This document shows, in pieces, positions 8,949-17,902 of a stretch of 64,000 bases of DNA. The notes under the pieces were generated by a model. That model did not search any database. It saw nothing but the letters and a program-made list of their open reading frames with translations, and was not told where the DNA came from. The stretch is from the NCBI RefSeq assembly GCF_028473645.1, contig NZ_CP097269.1, positions 4,544,001 to 4,608,000 on the forward strand, in the 5' to 3' direction. A program made the translations under genes and the position numbers. How positions within the stretch are numbered: position 1 is the first letter of the stretch; each line of letters opens with the position of its first letter. This stretch comes from Acidovorax sp. GBBC 1281 (GTDB taxonomy: Bacteria > Pseudomonadota > Gammaproteobacteria > Burkholderiales > Burkholderiaceae_C).

Positions 8949-9887
8949 TCAAAGGGGCTTGTCCGTACTGTGGGCCTGCAGGTAGGTCCACAGCGACTGC
9001 GCGATGCCCTTGGAGGGCTCCTTGCCGGACGGCTTTTCGCGGTAGGCCCGCACTTCCATCGCCATCTGCAGGTCTTCGACGCCCGGGGGCGCCGCACTGA
9101 CCAGGCGGCGCGAGCGCAGTTCCTTCTTGACCGCGCTGTGCGGTAGGAAGGCCACCCCGTGCCCCTCGACCGCCATCGCCTTGAGCCCCTCGGCCATGTC
9201 GGTTTCATAGACGCGGTCCAGGTGGATGGCCGTGCCCGACTGCTTGAGTATCAAGTCCGTCACGCGGCCCAGATACGCCCCGGGTGCATACCCCAGGTAG
9301 GGCAGCGGCTCGCCCGCGCGGCCCGGCAGGCTGAACAGGGGCTGGCCATCGGCATTGGCGCGCGAATAGGGCGAGAGGATTTCCTGGCCCAGGGTCACCA
9401 TTTCGTAGCGGTCGGCGTCGAGCTGAAAGGGCTGCGAGGGATGGTGGTAGGCGATCAGCAGGTCGCACCCCCCCTCCACCAGGCGCAGCACGGCATCGTG
9501 CACGTTGAGCGCGATGAGGCGGCTCTTGACCGGCCCAAAACGCTCGCGCAGGCTCGACAGCCAGGCGGGAAAGAACGTGAAGGCGAGCGTGTGCGGCACC
9601 GCGAACTCGATCATGTCCTTGCCGGCGCTGGTGTGGGCCCGCAGCATGGCGCGGGTGTTCTGCATGGCCTGCAGCATCTCCAGCGCTTCCTCGTAGAGCG
9701 TCTTGCCCGCGGGCGTGAGCCGGGTCGGGTAGGAGCTGCGGTCCACCAGATCGGTGCCGGCCCAGGCCTCCAGCGCCTGGATGCGGCGCGAGAACGCCGG
9801 CTGGGTCACGTGGCGCAATTGCGCTGAACGGCTGAAGCTGCGCGTTTCCGCGAGGCTGACGAAATCCTCGAGCCACTTGGTTTCCAT
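8949..9887 (-). CDS. LysR-family transcriptional regulator (HypT/YjiE-like)
   Basis: This is a 312-residue regulator with the LysR winged helix in the first ~60 residues (LAETRSFSRSAQLRHVTQPAFSRRIQALE), then a two-lobed effector domain starting near EFAVPHTLAFTFFPAWL. The opening METKWLEDFVSL and the helix sequence resemble the hypochlorite-responsive regulator HypT (YjiE), but redox sensing here is unproven. The ATG at 9887 is chosen; one three codons upstream at 9896 is possible. It is divergent from dctQMP, the usual position for a regulator of the adjacent transporter. Confidence 0.85.
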   Translation of the reverse strand: METKWLEDFVSLAETRSFSRSAQLRHVTQPAFSRRIQALEAWAGTDLVDRSSYPTRLTPAGKTLYEEALEMLQAMQNTRAMLRAHTSAGKDMIEFAVPHTLAFTFFPAWLSSLRERFGPVKSRLIALNVHDAVLRLVEGGCDLLIAYHHPSQPFQLDADRYEMVTLGQEILSPYSRANADGQPLFSLPGRAGEPLPYLGYAPGAYLGRVTDLILKQSGTAIHLDRVYETDMAEGLKAMAVEGHGVAFLPHSAVKKELRSRRLVSAAPPGVEDLQMAMEVRAYREKPSGKEPSKGIAQSLWTYLQAHSTDKPL

Positions 9888-10085
9888 GGCGCGCATTATC
9901 GGGGGCCGCGCGTGCCTGCGCCGCAAGGCCCCTTGGGGAAACCCTGCACCGGGCCCTGCCACGTTTGCTTGCAAAATGGCTTCGGCGCTCCGAGCGCCGC
10001 CCCGTCCGGGCCCCTGGCGCACAAGGCCGGCGGGCAGAGTGACCCGCATCGCCACGTTGTCCGTTCTCTCGACCCTCTGCCTCCC

Positions 10086-10643
10086 ATGTCCTCACTTCCC
10101 CCGTCCGGGCCCGTGTCCCACGACGCGGCACGGCCTGCCGCACCGCCCGACGACGCTCCCCGCTCCCTGCGCATCGAAGACTGGCTCACCGTCATCGTGA
10201 TGGCGGCGCTGGCCCTCATCACCTTCGCCAACGTGCTGGTGCGCTACTTCACCAACTCCTCCTTCGCCTGGACCGAGGAGATCTCGGTCTTCCTCATGAT
10301 CGTCCTGGCGCTGGTGGCAGGCTCCGCCGCGGTCGCGCGCGACCAGCACATCCGCATCGAATGGTTCGCCGAGGGCGGCTCGGCGGCACGCCGGCACGCG
10401 CTGGCGCGCTTCGGTGCGCTGATGGTGGCACTGCTGTTCGGCGTGATCGCCGTGCTGAGCGTGCGGGTGGTGTGGGACGACTACCGCTTCGGCGAGACCT
10501 CTCCCGGCATCGGCGTGCCGCAGTGGTGGTACTCGGTGTGGCTGCCGCTGCTGTCCGCACTGATCACCTGGCGGGCGGTGGGGCTGTTCATCCGCCGGGG
10601 CCGCGCGGCCTCCTCGGCGGGCCGGCAGGACACTTCCGCATGA
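10086..10643 (+). CDS. dctQ: TRAP transporter small membrane subunit
   Basis: This is a 185-residue DctQ-type subunit with four hydrophobic helices and the family pattern ANVLVRYFTNSSFAWTEEIS in the first half, followed by AAVARDQHIRIEWF. It forms the membrane complex with the large DctM subunit to drive sodium- or proton-coupled uptake of an organic acid captured by DctP. The start at 10086 follows a Pro/Ser-rich leader. The stop overlaps the dctM start (ATGA), indicating coupling. Confidence 0.9.
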   Translation: MSSLPPSGPVSHDAARPAAPPDDAPRSLRIEDWLTVIVMAALALITFANVLVRYFTNSSFAWTEEISVFLMIVLALVAGSAAVARDQHIRIEWFAEGGSAARRHALARFGALMVALLFGVIAVLSVRVVWDDYRFGETSPGIGVPQWWYSVWLPLLSALITWRAVGLFIRRGRAASSAGRQDTSA

Positions 10644-11938
10644 TCGCGACCCTGCTGTTCGTGGCGTTCCTCGCCATGATGTTCGTGGGCGTGCCCATCG
10701 GCGCCGCGCTGGGGCTGGCGGGGGTGGCGGCCATTGCCCTGGCCAATGCCGACAGCCAATGGTTCGGCCTGCTGGCCGTGCCCCAGAACTTCTATGCAGG
10801 CCTGGGCAAGTACCCGCTGCTGGCCATTCCCATGTTCGTGCTCGTGGGCTCGATCTTCGACCGCTCCGGCGTGGCGCTTCGGCTCGTGAACTTCGCGGTG
10901 GCCATCGTGGGCCGCGGCCCGGGCATGCTGCCCCTGGTGGCCATCGCCGTGGCGATGTTCCTGGGCGGCATCTCCGGCTCGGGGCCGGCCAATGCGGCTG
11001 CGGTGGGTGGCGTGATGATCGCGGCCATGTCGCGGGCGGGCTATCCGGGCTCGTTCTCCGCCAGCGTGGTGGGCGCCGCGGCGGCCACCGACATCCTGAT
11101 CCCGCCTTCCGTCGCGTTCATCATCTATTCGGTGCTGGTGCCGGGCGCCTCGGTGCCCGCGCTCTTCGCGGCCGGCATGATTCCCGGCGTGCTCGCCGGC
11201 GTCGCGCTGATCGTGCCAGCGGTGTGGCTGGCCCGCCGGCACAAGATGGGCGCGCTCGAATCCTCCATGCCGCGCCCGCCGTTCTGGCGCAGCCTGCGCG
11301 AGGCCTCCTGGGGCCTGGCCGCGCCGGTGCTGATCCTGGGCGGCATGCGGGCGGGCTGGTTCACGCCCACCGAGGCGGCCGTGGTGGCGGTGTTCTACGG
11401 CCTGTTCGTGGGCATGTGCATCCACCGGACCATCCGGGTGCGCGACCTGTTTCCCATCCTGCGCGAGGCAGGCGAGCTCTCGGCCGTGATCCTGCTGGTG
11501 GTGTCGCTGGCCGGCATCTTCGCGTTCTCGCTGTCCACGCTGGGCGTGATCGATCCGGTGGCCAAGGCCATCGTGAACTCGGGCCTGGGCGAATACGGCG
11601 TGATGGCGCTGCTGATCCTGCTGCTCATCACGGTGGGCATGTTCCTCGACGGCATCTCGATCTTCCTGATCTTCGTGCCGCTGCTGCTGCCCATCATGCA
11701 GCACTACCAGTGGGACCCGGTGTGGTTCGGCGTCATCCTCACGCTCAAGGTCGCCCTGGGCCAGTTCACGCCGCCGCTGGCCGTGAACCTCATGGTGTCG
11801 TGCCGCATCGCCGGCGTGCGCATGGAGTCCACCGTGCGCTGGGTGGGGCCGATGCTGCTGGCGATGTTCATCGTCATGGTGCTGGTCATCGCCTTCCCGC
11901 AGCTGGCGCTGTGGCTGCCCGCCCGCCTGGGCTACTGA
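10640..11938 (+). CDS. dctM: TRAP transporter large permease subunit
   Basis: This is a 432-residue DctM-type permease with about twelve hydrophobic segments. Family landmarks are the GVPIGAALGLAG start, AMFLGGISGSGPANAAAVGGVMI with the conserved glycine-rich hairpin, DILIPPSVAFIIYSVL, and LGQFTPPLAVNLMV near the end. It begins by overlapping the dctQ stop by four bases. It works with DctQ and the receptor encoded next. Confidence 0.93.
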   Translation: MIATLLFVAFLAMMFVGVPIGAALGLAGVAAIALANADSQWFGLLAVPQNFYAGLGKYPLLAIPMFVLVGSIFDRSGVALRLVNFAVAIVGRGPGMLPLVAIAVAMFLGGISGSGPANAAAVGGVMIAAMSRAGYPGSFSASVVGAAAATDILIPPSVAFIIYSVLVPGASVPALFAAGMIPGVLAGVALIVPAVWLARRHKMGALESSMPRPPFWRSLREASWGLAAPVLILGGMRAGWFTPTEAAVVAVFYGLFVGMCIHRTIRVRDLFPILREAGELSAVILLVVSLAGIFAFSLSTLGVIDPVAKAIVNSGLGEYGVMALLILLLITVGMFLDGISIFLIFVPLLLPIMQHYQWDPVWFGVILTLKVALGQFTPPLAVNLMVSCRIAGVRMESTVRWVGPMLLAMFIVMVLVIAFPQLALWLPARLGY

Positions 11939-11988
11939 CCGATCGACCCCACCGCCCCCTTTTCACCGAGAACCAGGAGACCGAAACC

Positions 11989-13020
11989 ATGAAACTGCGC
12001 ACCTTCCTCACCAGCGCCGTCGCTGCCGCCGCCGCACTGGCCTTCGCCACACCGGCCCTGGCGCAAAACTACAAGAGCGAATACCGCATGTCGCTGGTGC
12101 TGGGCACCGCCTTCCCCTGGGGCAAGGGCGGCGAACTGTGGGCCAGCAAGGTCCGCGAACGCACGCAGGGCCGCATCAACATCAAGCTGTACCCCGGCGT
12201 TTCGCTGATCCAGGGCGACCAGACGCGCGAGTTCAGCGCCCTGCGCCAGGGCGTGATCGACATGGCCGTGGGCTCCACCATCAACTGGTCGCCCCAGGTC
12301 AAGCCGCTCAACCTGTTCTCGCTGCCCTTCCTGTTTCCGGACTACGCCGCCGTGGATGCGGTGACGCAAGGCGAAGTGGGCAAGAGCATCTTCCAGACGC
12401 TGGACAAGGCCGGCGTGGTGCCATTGGCCTGGGGCGAGAACGGCTACCGCGAAATCTCCAACTCCAAGCGCCCCATCAAGAGCCCCGAAGACCTCAAGGG
12501 CCTGAAGATCCGCGTGGTCGGCTCGCCGCTGTTCCTGGACACCTTCTCCGCACTGGGCGCCAACCCCACGCAGATGAGCTGGGCCGACGCCCAGCCCGCC
12601 ATGGCCAGCAGCGCCGTGGACGGGCAGGAGAACCCGGTGTCGGTCTACATGGCCGCCAAGCTCTACACCGTGGCGCAGAAATACATGACCCTGTGGGGCT
12701 ACATGAACGACCCGCTGATCTTCGTGGTCAACAAGGACATCTGGAATTCCTGGACGCCCGCCGACCGCGAAATCGTCAAGCAGGCCGCCATCGACGCCGG
12801 CAAGGAACAGATCGCCATCGCGCGCAAGGGCATGGTCGAGGCCGACAAGCCCCTGCTCAAGGAAATCGCCAGCCACGGGGTGACCGTCACCCAGCTCAGC
12901 CCCGCCGAGCGCACCGCCTTCGCCAAGGCCACGCGCCCGGTGTTCGACAAGTGGAAGGGCCAGATCGGCGCGGACCTGGTGGACCAGGCCGAGAAGGCGA
13001 TCGCCGCGCGCAAGCCCTGA
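11989..13020 (+). CDS. dctP: TRAP transporter periplasmic receptor
   Basis: This is a 343-residue DctP-type solute receptor. A Sec leader (MKLRTFLTSAVAAAAALAFATPALA) is cleaved before QNYKSEYR. The mature protein has LGTAFPWGKGGELWASKVRE, DLKGLKIRVVGSPLFLD with the conserved arginine that contacts the substrate carboxylate, and DGQENPVSVY. AGGAGA at 11974-11979 supports the start. It ends the LysR-divergent dctQMP operon. The dicarboxylate or sugar-acid ligand cannot be assigned. Confidence 0.92.
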   Translation: MKLRTFLTSAVAAAAALAFATPALAQNYKSEYRMSLVLGTAFPWGKGGELWASKVRERTQGRINIKLYPGVSLIQGDQTREFSALRQGVIDMAVGSTINWSPQVKPLNLFSLPFLFPDYAAVDAVTQGEVGKSIFQTLDKAGVVPLAWGENGYREISNSKRPIKSPEDLKGLKIRVVGSPLFLDTFSALGANPTQMSWADAQPAMASSAVDGQENPVSVYMAAKLYTVAQKYMTLWGYMNDPLIFVVNKDIWNSWTPADREIVKQAAIDAGKEQIAIARKGMVEADKPLLKEIASHGVTVTQLSPAERTAFAKATRPVFDKWKGQIGADLVDQAEKAIAARKP

Positions 13021-13081
13021 CGGGCCGGGCCGGCCTGCGGCCCGACGCCCGCGCACCAGGGCGCGCTGCGGCGGCCCGTCA
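13018..13081. terminator. Inverted repeat made of the two convergent stop codons
   Basis: TGACGGGCCG at 13018-13027 and CGGCCCGTCA at 13072-13081 are perfect complements. The outer bases of each arm are the TGA stops of dctP and of the convergent ABC exporter. The 44 bases between are very GC-rich and can form inner hairpins. There is no T run, so factor-independent termination is doubtful; it may block convergent transcription. Confidence 0.5.
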
Positions 13082-14908
13082 GCCGGCCTCTCCGCTTTGC
13101 TGCAGCGCCCACATGCTGGCGTAGCGGCCGCCCTGCTCCAAGAGCGCGGCATGGGTGCCGCGCTCGATGATGCGGCCGGCTTCCATCACCAGGATCTCGT
13201 GCGCATCCACCACCGTGGAGAGACGGTGCGCGATCACCAGGGCCGTCTTGTTGCGCGCTGCGCTTTTCAGCTCGGCCTGGATGGCCCGCTCATTGGCCGA
13301 ATCGAGCGCGGAGGTGGCTTCGTCGAAGATCAGGATCGGCGGGTTCTTCAGCAGCGTGCGCGCGATCGCCACCCGCTGCTTCTCGCCGCCTGAGAGCTTG
13401 AGGCCGCGCTCGCCCACCTGCGTGGCGTAACCCAGCGGCGTGGCGGCGATGAAGCCATGGATGCGCGCGGCCTGGGCGGCGGCTTCCACGGCATCCTGTG
13501 CTGCGCCCGGGTGGCCGTAGGCAATGTTGTAGGCGATGGTGTCGTTGAACAGCACGGTGTCCTGCGGCACGATGCCGATGGCGCGCCGCAGGCTGTCCTG
13601 CGTCACGGCCCGGATGTCCTGCCCGGCCACCGTGATGCGGCCCGACTGGATGTCGTAGAAGCGAAAGAGCAGGCGCGCCAGCGTGGACTTGCCCGAGCCC
13701 GAAGGCCCCACCACCGCCACCGTCTTGCCGGCAGGAATCTCGAAGCTGATGCCGTGCAGGATGGGCCGCGCGCTGCCCGCACGGCTTTCGTAGGCGAAGT
13801 GCACGTCTTCAAAACGCACGGCCGGGTGCTCCAGGTGGACCAGCGGCTGTGCGCTGGGCGCATCGGCCACCTCGCGCTCCTTGTCCATCAGGGTGAACAT
13901 CTTGTCGAGGTCGGTCAGGCTCTGCTTGATCTCTCGGTAGATCACGCCCAAAAAGTTGAGCGGAATGTAAAGCTGGATCATGAAGGCGTTCACCATGACC
14001 AGATCACCCAGCGTCATGCGGCCATCGGCCACGCCTTGCGCGGCGCGCCACAGCATGGCCACGAGGCCGGTGGCGATGATGAGCTGCTGCCCGGTGTTCA
14101 GCAGCGACAGCGAGGTCTGGCTCTTGAGGCGCGCATGGCGTAGCCGCTGCAGGCTTTCGTCGTAGCGCTGGGCTTCGAACGCCTCGTTGTTGAAGTACTT
14201 GACGGTCTCGTAGTTCAGCAGCGAGTCCACCGCCTTCGCGTGCGCGGCCGAGTCGAACTCGTTGGCCTGCCGGCGGAACTTCGTGCGCCACTCGGTCAGC
14301 AGCACGGTGAACGCGATGTACAGGCCCAGGGCACCCAGCGTGATCCAGGCGAACCACGCGTCGAACTTGACGGCCAGCACGGTGAGCACCAGGAACACCT
14401 CGATCAGGGTGGCGCCGATGTTGAACAGCGTGAACGAGATCAGCGATTCGATGCCGCGCACGCCGCGTTCGATGTCGCGCGTCATGCCACCCGTCTGCCG
14501 CTCCAGGTGAAAGCGCAGGCTCAAGGCATGCAGGTGCTCGAACGTCTGCAGCGCGATGCTGCGGGCCGCGCCCTGCGTGGCCTTGGCGAAGACCAGTTCC
14601 CGCAGTTCGGTCAGGATGGAGGTGGACAGGCGCAACCCGCCATAGGCCAGCAACAGGGCGATGGGCACGACCACCACGGCGACGGGGTCGCCCGGAGCGA
14701 TCGACATGGCATCGATCAACTGCTTGAGCAGCAGCGGCACCCCGACGTTGGCCACCTTGGCCCCCACGACGAAGACCAGCGCCGCGATCACCCGCCATTT
14801 GTATTGCCAGAGATAGGGAACGAGCCGGCCGAGCGTGGCCCAGTCGGTGCGGGAGCCGGCGCCGGGGCGCGCGACGAGAGGGGGTGGGGATTCGCCGTGG
14901 GGGCGCAT
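13079..14908 (-). CDS. Atm1/HMT1-type ABC exporter (fused permease-ATPase)
   Basis: This is a 609-residue half-transporter that dimerises in the inner membrane. The first ~330 residues are a six-helix exporter domain (VIAALVFVVGAKVANVGVPLL) with the Atm1-class stretch SLLNYETVKYFNNEAFEAQRY. The ATPase follows, with Walker [16 protein letters not shown], signature LSGGEKQRVAIAR and Walker B ILIFDEATSALD. Mitochondrial Atm1 and bacterial relatives export glutathione-linked compounds or help in heavy-metal resistance. The ATG at 14908 (MRPHGES) is preferred over an upstream TTG. Confidence 0.9.
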   Translation of the reverse strand: MRPHGESPPPLVARPGAGSRTDWATLGRLVPYLWQYKWRVIAALVFVVGAKVANVGVPLLLKQLIDAMSIAPGDPVAVVVVPIALLLAYGGLRLSTSILTELRELVFAKATQGAARSIALQTFEHLHALSLRFHLERQTGGMTRDIERGVRGIESLISFTLFNIGATLIEVFLVLTVLAVKFDAWFAWITLGALGLYIAFTVLLTEWRTKFRRQANEFDSAAHAKAVDSLLNYETVKYFNNEAFEAQRYDESLQRLRHARLKSQTSLSLLNTGQQLIIATGLVAMLWRAAQGVADGRMTLGDLVMVNAFMIQLYIPLNFLGVIYREIKQSLTDLDKMFTLMDKEREVADAPSAQPLVHLEHPAVRFEDVHFAYESRAGSARPILHGISFEIPAGKTVAVVGPSGSGKSTLARLLFRFYDIQSGRITVAGQDIRAVTQDSLRRAIGIVPQDTVLFNDTIAYNIAYGHPGAAQDAVEAAAQAARIHGFIAATPLGYATQVGERGLKLSGGEKQRVAIARTLLKNPPILIFDEATSALDSANERAIQAELKSAARNKTALVIAHRLSTVVDAHEILVMEAGRIIERGTHAALLEQGGRYASMWALQQSGEAG

Positions 14909-14949
14909 GAAGGACAATTCCGGTTGTTGTTTTTACCGAGATTGTGCCC

Positions 14950-15387
14950 ATGACCGCCCTTACCAGCGCTGCGTTGACCGAATTGCCCACCGACAAGGAG
15001 CTGGTGCTCAAGGTGATTCCGATGCCGGCCGACTGCAACGCCAACGGCGACATCTTCGGCGGCTGGGTCATGGCCCAGGTGGATCTGGCGGGATCGGTGC
15101 TGCCGGCGCGCTATGTGCAGGGCCGCATGGCCACCGTGGCGGTGAACGAATTCGTATTCAAGCAGCCCGTTCGCGTGGGGGACATTCTTTCGTTCTTCTC
15201 GGCGGTCACGCGCACCGGACGCACCTCGGTCACGGTGGAGGTCGAGGTGTATGCAGAGCGCTTTTCAGCGCAGGGCCGGTATGTGAAGGTCACGGAAGCG
15301 CGACTGACCTATGTGGCCATCGATGCCGCAGGCAGGCCCCGCCCGCTACCGGCCAACGCAGCGCCCGAGGGTGGCGCGGCAGGCTGA
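14950..15387 (+). CDS. yciA: YciA-type acyl-CoA thioesterase
   Basis: This is a 145-residue single hotdog-fold thioesterase that hydrolyses a range of acyl-CoAs. The YciA/BACH pattern is clear: MPADCNANGDIFGGWVMAQVDLAG with the catalytic Asp-Ile-Phe-Gly-Gly segment, then FKQPVRVGDILSFFSAV and GRTSVTVEVEVYAE. ATG at 14950 is chosen over an in-frame GTG two codons earlier. It is divergent from the ABC exporter. Confidence 0.9.
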   Translation: MTALTSAALTELPTDKELVLKVIPMPADCNANGDIFGGWVMAQVDLAGSVLPARYVQGRMATVAVNEFVFKQPVRVGDILSFFSAVTRTGRTSVTVEVEVYAERFSAQGRYVKVTEARLTYVAIDAAGRPRPLPANAAPEGGAAG

Positions 15388-15399
15388 GAACGTGGAGTA

Positions 15400-15480
15400 A
15401 ACCCCGGCGCGAAACGCCTGGCCTGCCACGGGCCGTACGTGGCAGGTCGGTGAAGCGCGCCCTCGGCGCACGCCGGGGTT
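15400..15480. terminator. Nested inverted repeats between convergent genes (probable bidirectional terminator)
   Basis: Outer arms AACCCCGGCG (15400-15409) and CGCCGGGGTT (15471-15480) enclose a second perfect 9-bp hairpin, CCTGCCACG (15422-15430) with CGTGGCAGG (15438-15446). The RNA could fold as a branched, cloverleaf-like structure. It lies 12 bases past the yciA stop and 21 before the bactofilin stop, so it may end transcription from both sides, although no long T run is present. Confidence 0.55.
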
Positions 15481-15501
15481 GGTTGCAATGCCCGCGGAGG
15501 C

Positions 15502-16089
15502 TCAGGCCGCGGCGAGTGCAGGCGCTTCGTTACGCGCGTTGGTGGTGTTGTTGTTGCTCACCGCATTGGCCCGGGGAGCGGGGCCCGACGTGCCGGCAAA
15601 GATTTCGCCGGCCAGTTGGCCGCCCTCTTCGATCACCACCTTGCCGTAGCGGATCTTGCCGGTCACCTTGCCGGTGCTGTAGATCACGAGCTTTTCGCGC
15701 ACGGTGAGCGTGCCGTCGAACTCGCCGTGGATCTCGGCGATGTCGATCTCGGCGGAGCCGCGGAAGGCGCCCTGCTCGGCGATGTGGATCACGCGGGAGT
15801 CCATCGTGGCCTCCACTGTGCCTTCGACCACGAGCGTGTCGCAATCGGTGATCTCCACCCCCTTGAGCTTGATGTTCGGGCCCACCGTCAGCTTGCTGCC
15901 CACGCCGTCGGAAACGGCACTGCCGGGCGCCGTGCCCGTGGACACGGGCTTGGCGGAAGAAGGGGTGGCGGTCGTGGCACTGTTTCCACCGGGCACCACG
16001 GTGGTCGCACCGCCGAGGACGGAAGAAGGTTGGCGAGGCTGGAATGCGTCGGGTTCACGCTTGCCGAAGAAGGGGTTTTGCACGGCCAT
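15502..16089 (-). CDS. Bactofilin (polymer-forming cytoskeletal protein)
   Basis: This 195-residue protein has a central ~100-residue bactofilin beta-helix. Short strands repeat as KLKGVEITDCDTLVVEGTVEA, IHIAEQGAFRGSAEIDIAEIHGEF and LVIYSTGKVTGKIRYGKVVIEEGGQLAGEI. Low-complexity tails flank it: Ser/Thr/Pro at the N-side, Ala/Asn at the C-side. Bactofilins self-assemble into filaments without nucleotide and position cell-envelope or polysaccharide machinery. The start at 16089 is backed by AAGGAGAT. No partner gene such as a peptidoglycan hydrolase is adjacent. Confidence 0.9.
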   Translation of the reverse strand: MAVQNPFFGKREPDAFQPRQPSSVLGGATTVVPGGNSATTATPSSAKPVSTGTAPGSAVSDGVGSKLTVGPNIKLKGVEITDCDTLVVEGTVEATMDSRVIHIAEQGAFRGSAEIDIAEIHGEFDGTLTVREKLVIYSTGKVTGKIRYGKVVIEEGGQLAGEIFAGTSGPAPRANAVSNNNTTNARNEAPALAAA

Positions 16090-16239
16090 CAGATCTCCTT
16101 GAAAAAGAGCCATGCTAGAAGCGACGTTCCGCGAAAACTCCCCGCGTTACGCAAGAACGGTAACCAAACCATTCGATCGTTGCATGCACTTGCATGCTTT
16201 GCAGCGACATACATCGCCGCGATCGCGCGTAGGCTCCGG

Positions 16240-16728
16240 CTACGAAATGATGTAGGCCGCAGCGCCCGCCGACATGAGCGTGCCGTCCGGGCCGAAAAAC
16301 TCCATGCGCGTGCTGGCCACGCGCGAGCCCAGGCGCAGCACTTCGGCCCGCAGGGTGAAGTGGCTCCCGATGCCCGGCCGCAGATAGTCGATGCGCAGGT
16401 CGATGGTGCCCAGCTTGCCGAAGCGGTGCAGGCGCTGCGCAGGCGGCTCGTCCATGTGGCGGGCACCGATGGCCGCCATCACGGCAAGCCCCCCCATGGC
16501 ATCCAGCCCCGCGCTGATGACGCCGCCGTGCACGCGGTTGTAGGCGTAGTGTCCGACCAGCTCGGGCTTCATCTCGATGCGGGCCTCGACATGCTTGGCC
16601 CCCAGGTGCGTGACCTTGAGGCCGAGCAACTGGTTGAAGACGATGCGCTGCTCGAAGATGTCCTTCAAACCATCGATGAACTCGGCCTCGAACGGGGAGG
16701 GCTGGGCGGAATCAGGGGGTGGAGTCAT
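16240..16728 (-). CDS. PaaI-type thioesterase family protein
   Basis: This is a 162-residue hotdog-fold protein. The HYAYNRVHGGVISAGLDAMGGLAVMAA segment matches the PaaI-type catalytic loop and helix, followed by the strand block LGTIDLRIDYLRPGIGSHFTLRAEVLRLGSRVA. Probable acyl- or aryl-CoA thioesterase; substrate unknown. It lies 18 bases after the Bug receptor gene upstream, so the two are probably co-transcribed. Confidence 0.82.
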   Translation of the reverse strand: MTPPPDSAQPSPFEAEFIDGLKDIFEQRIVFNQLLGLKVTHLGAKHVEARIEMKPELVGHYAYNRVHGGVISAGLDAMGGLAVMAAIGARHMDEPPAQRLHRFGKLGTIDLRIDYLRPGIGSHFTLRAEVLRLGSRVASTRMEFFGPDGTLMSAGAAAYIIS

Positions 16729-16746
16729 CGAGGAAGGGGCAAGGGT

Positions 16747-17784
16747 TCAGGGCTGGAAGCCCGAATGGCGGACCACCGGCGCCCATTGCGCCTTGTAGGC
16801 CGTCAGCATTTTGGCGGTCTGGTCGCGCGAGCTGACCACGGGCACCATGTCGGCCGCCACGAAGCGGGCCTGCAAGGCCGGGTCCGCCATGACCTGGGTC
16901 ACCGTGTCGGCGATGCGCCGGGCGCGGGCGGGCGGCAGCCACGCAGGCGCGTAGAGCACGTTCCAGCCGAGGGCGGACAGGCCCAGCCCCGCCTCCTTGA
17001 AGGTGGGCACCGTCGGCAGCGTGGACGACCGGTGATCGCCCGACACCGCCAGAATGCGCAGCTTGCCGGCCTTGTGCAGCGGCTCCAGCGCATCCAGCGT
17101 GTCCACGGCAATGGGCACATGGCCGCCCATCAGATCGTTGAGCAGCGGCGCGGACCCCCGATATCCGACGACGGGCAGTTGCAGGGAAAGCTTTTCCGCC
17201 AGCATCAGGGCAAAGAAATGCGGCAGGCTGCCAGTGGCCGGCACGCCGGCGGCCACCTTGTCCTGATTGGCCAGCATCCAGGCGTGCAGGTGGGCGAATT
17301 CCTTGACCGGCACGGCCGTGGACACGGCCAGACCGAACTGATAGCTCGTGATCTGGGACAGGGCCACATAGTCCTTGTCGGGGTCGTAGCCGTTGTCCTT
17401 GAAGACCAGGGGCGCCACCAGCATGGTGGCCGGGTTGGCCAGCACGACCTGGTTCTGGCCGGAACTGTCGCGGTGCAACTGCTGGACGGCCAGCCGCCCC
17501 CCCGCACCCACGCGGTTTTCCACCACCACCGGCACCGCCAGCCGGGGACCGAGGGCATCGGCCAGCAGGCGCGCGGCCCGGTCGGATGCGCCGCCGGCCG
17601 CATACGGCACCACCACCTTGAGGATGCCGCCTTCCAGCGGCACGGGTGCCGGAGCGACCGCCCCCTGCGCCAGGGCCGACGCCCCCAGGGCACCGCTGGC
17701 AAGCGATGCGCCCCATTGCACAAAGGCGCGGCGCGACGGCGCGCGGGGAGCAGCGAATGGCGAAGGTGGTTTGACAGCAGTCAT
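16747..17784 (-). CDS. Bug-family periplasmic receptor with Tat-like leader
   Basis: This is a 345-residue Bug/TctC-type receptor. The leader contains SRRAFVQWGASLASGALGASALA, a twin-arginine-like motif, so export by Tat is possible. The mature part shows ILKVVVPYAAGGASDRAARLLAD, VVENRVGAGGRLAVQQL and VVGYRGSAPLLNDLMGGHVPIAVD. It lies downstream of the beta-oxidation genes and upstream of the thioesterase at 16240. No transport membrane genes are adjacent; ligand unknown. Confidence 0.87.
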   Translation of the reverse strand: MTAVKPPSPFAAPRAPSRRAFVQWGASLASGALGASALAQGAVAPAPVPLEGGILKVVVPYAAGGASDRAARLLADALGPRLAVPVVVENRVGAGGRLAVQQLHRDSSGQNQVVLANPATMLVAPLVFKDNGYDPDKDYVALSQITSYQFGLAVSTAVPVKEFAHLHAWMLANQDKVAAGVPATGSLPHFFALMLAEKLSLQLPVVGYRGSAPLLNDLMGGHVPIAVDTLDALEPLHKAGKLRILAVSGDHRSSTLPTVPTFKEAGLGLSALGWNVLYAPAWLPPARARRIADTVTQVMADPALQARFVAADMVPVVSSRDQTAKMLTAYKAQWAPVVRHSGFQP

Positions 17785-17902
17785 GGCACGGTCCGGCAGG
17801 GGGTTTATGGATGAGCAGGAATGTACTGCCAGATTCATGCTGCCGGCATCTATCGTTATGCCCAGTTCCCAGGCAAAACGCCAAGCCGCCCCCCAGATGC
17901 TG

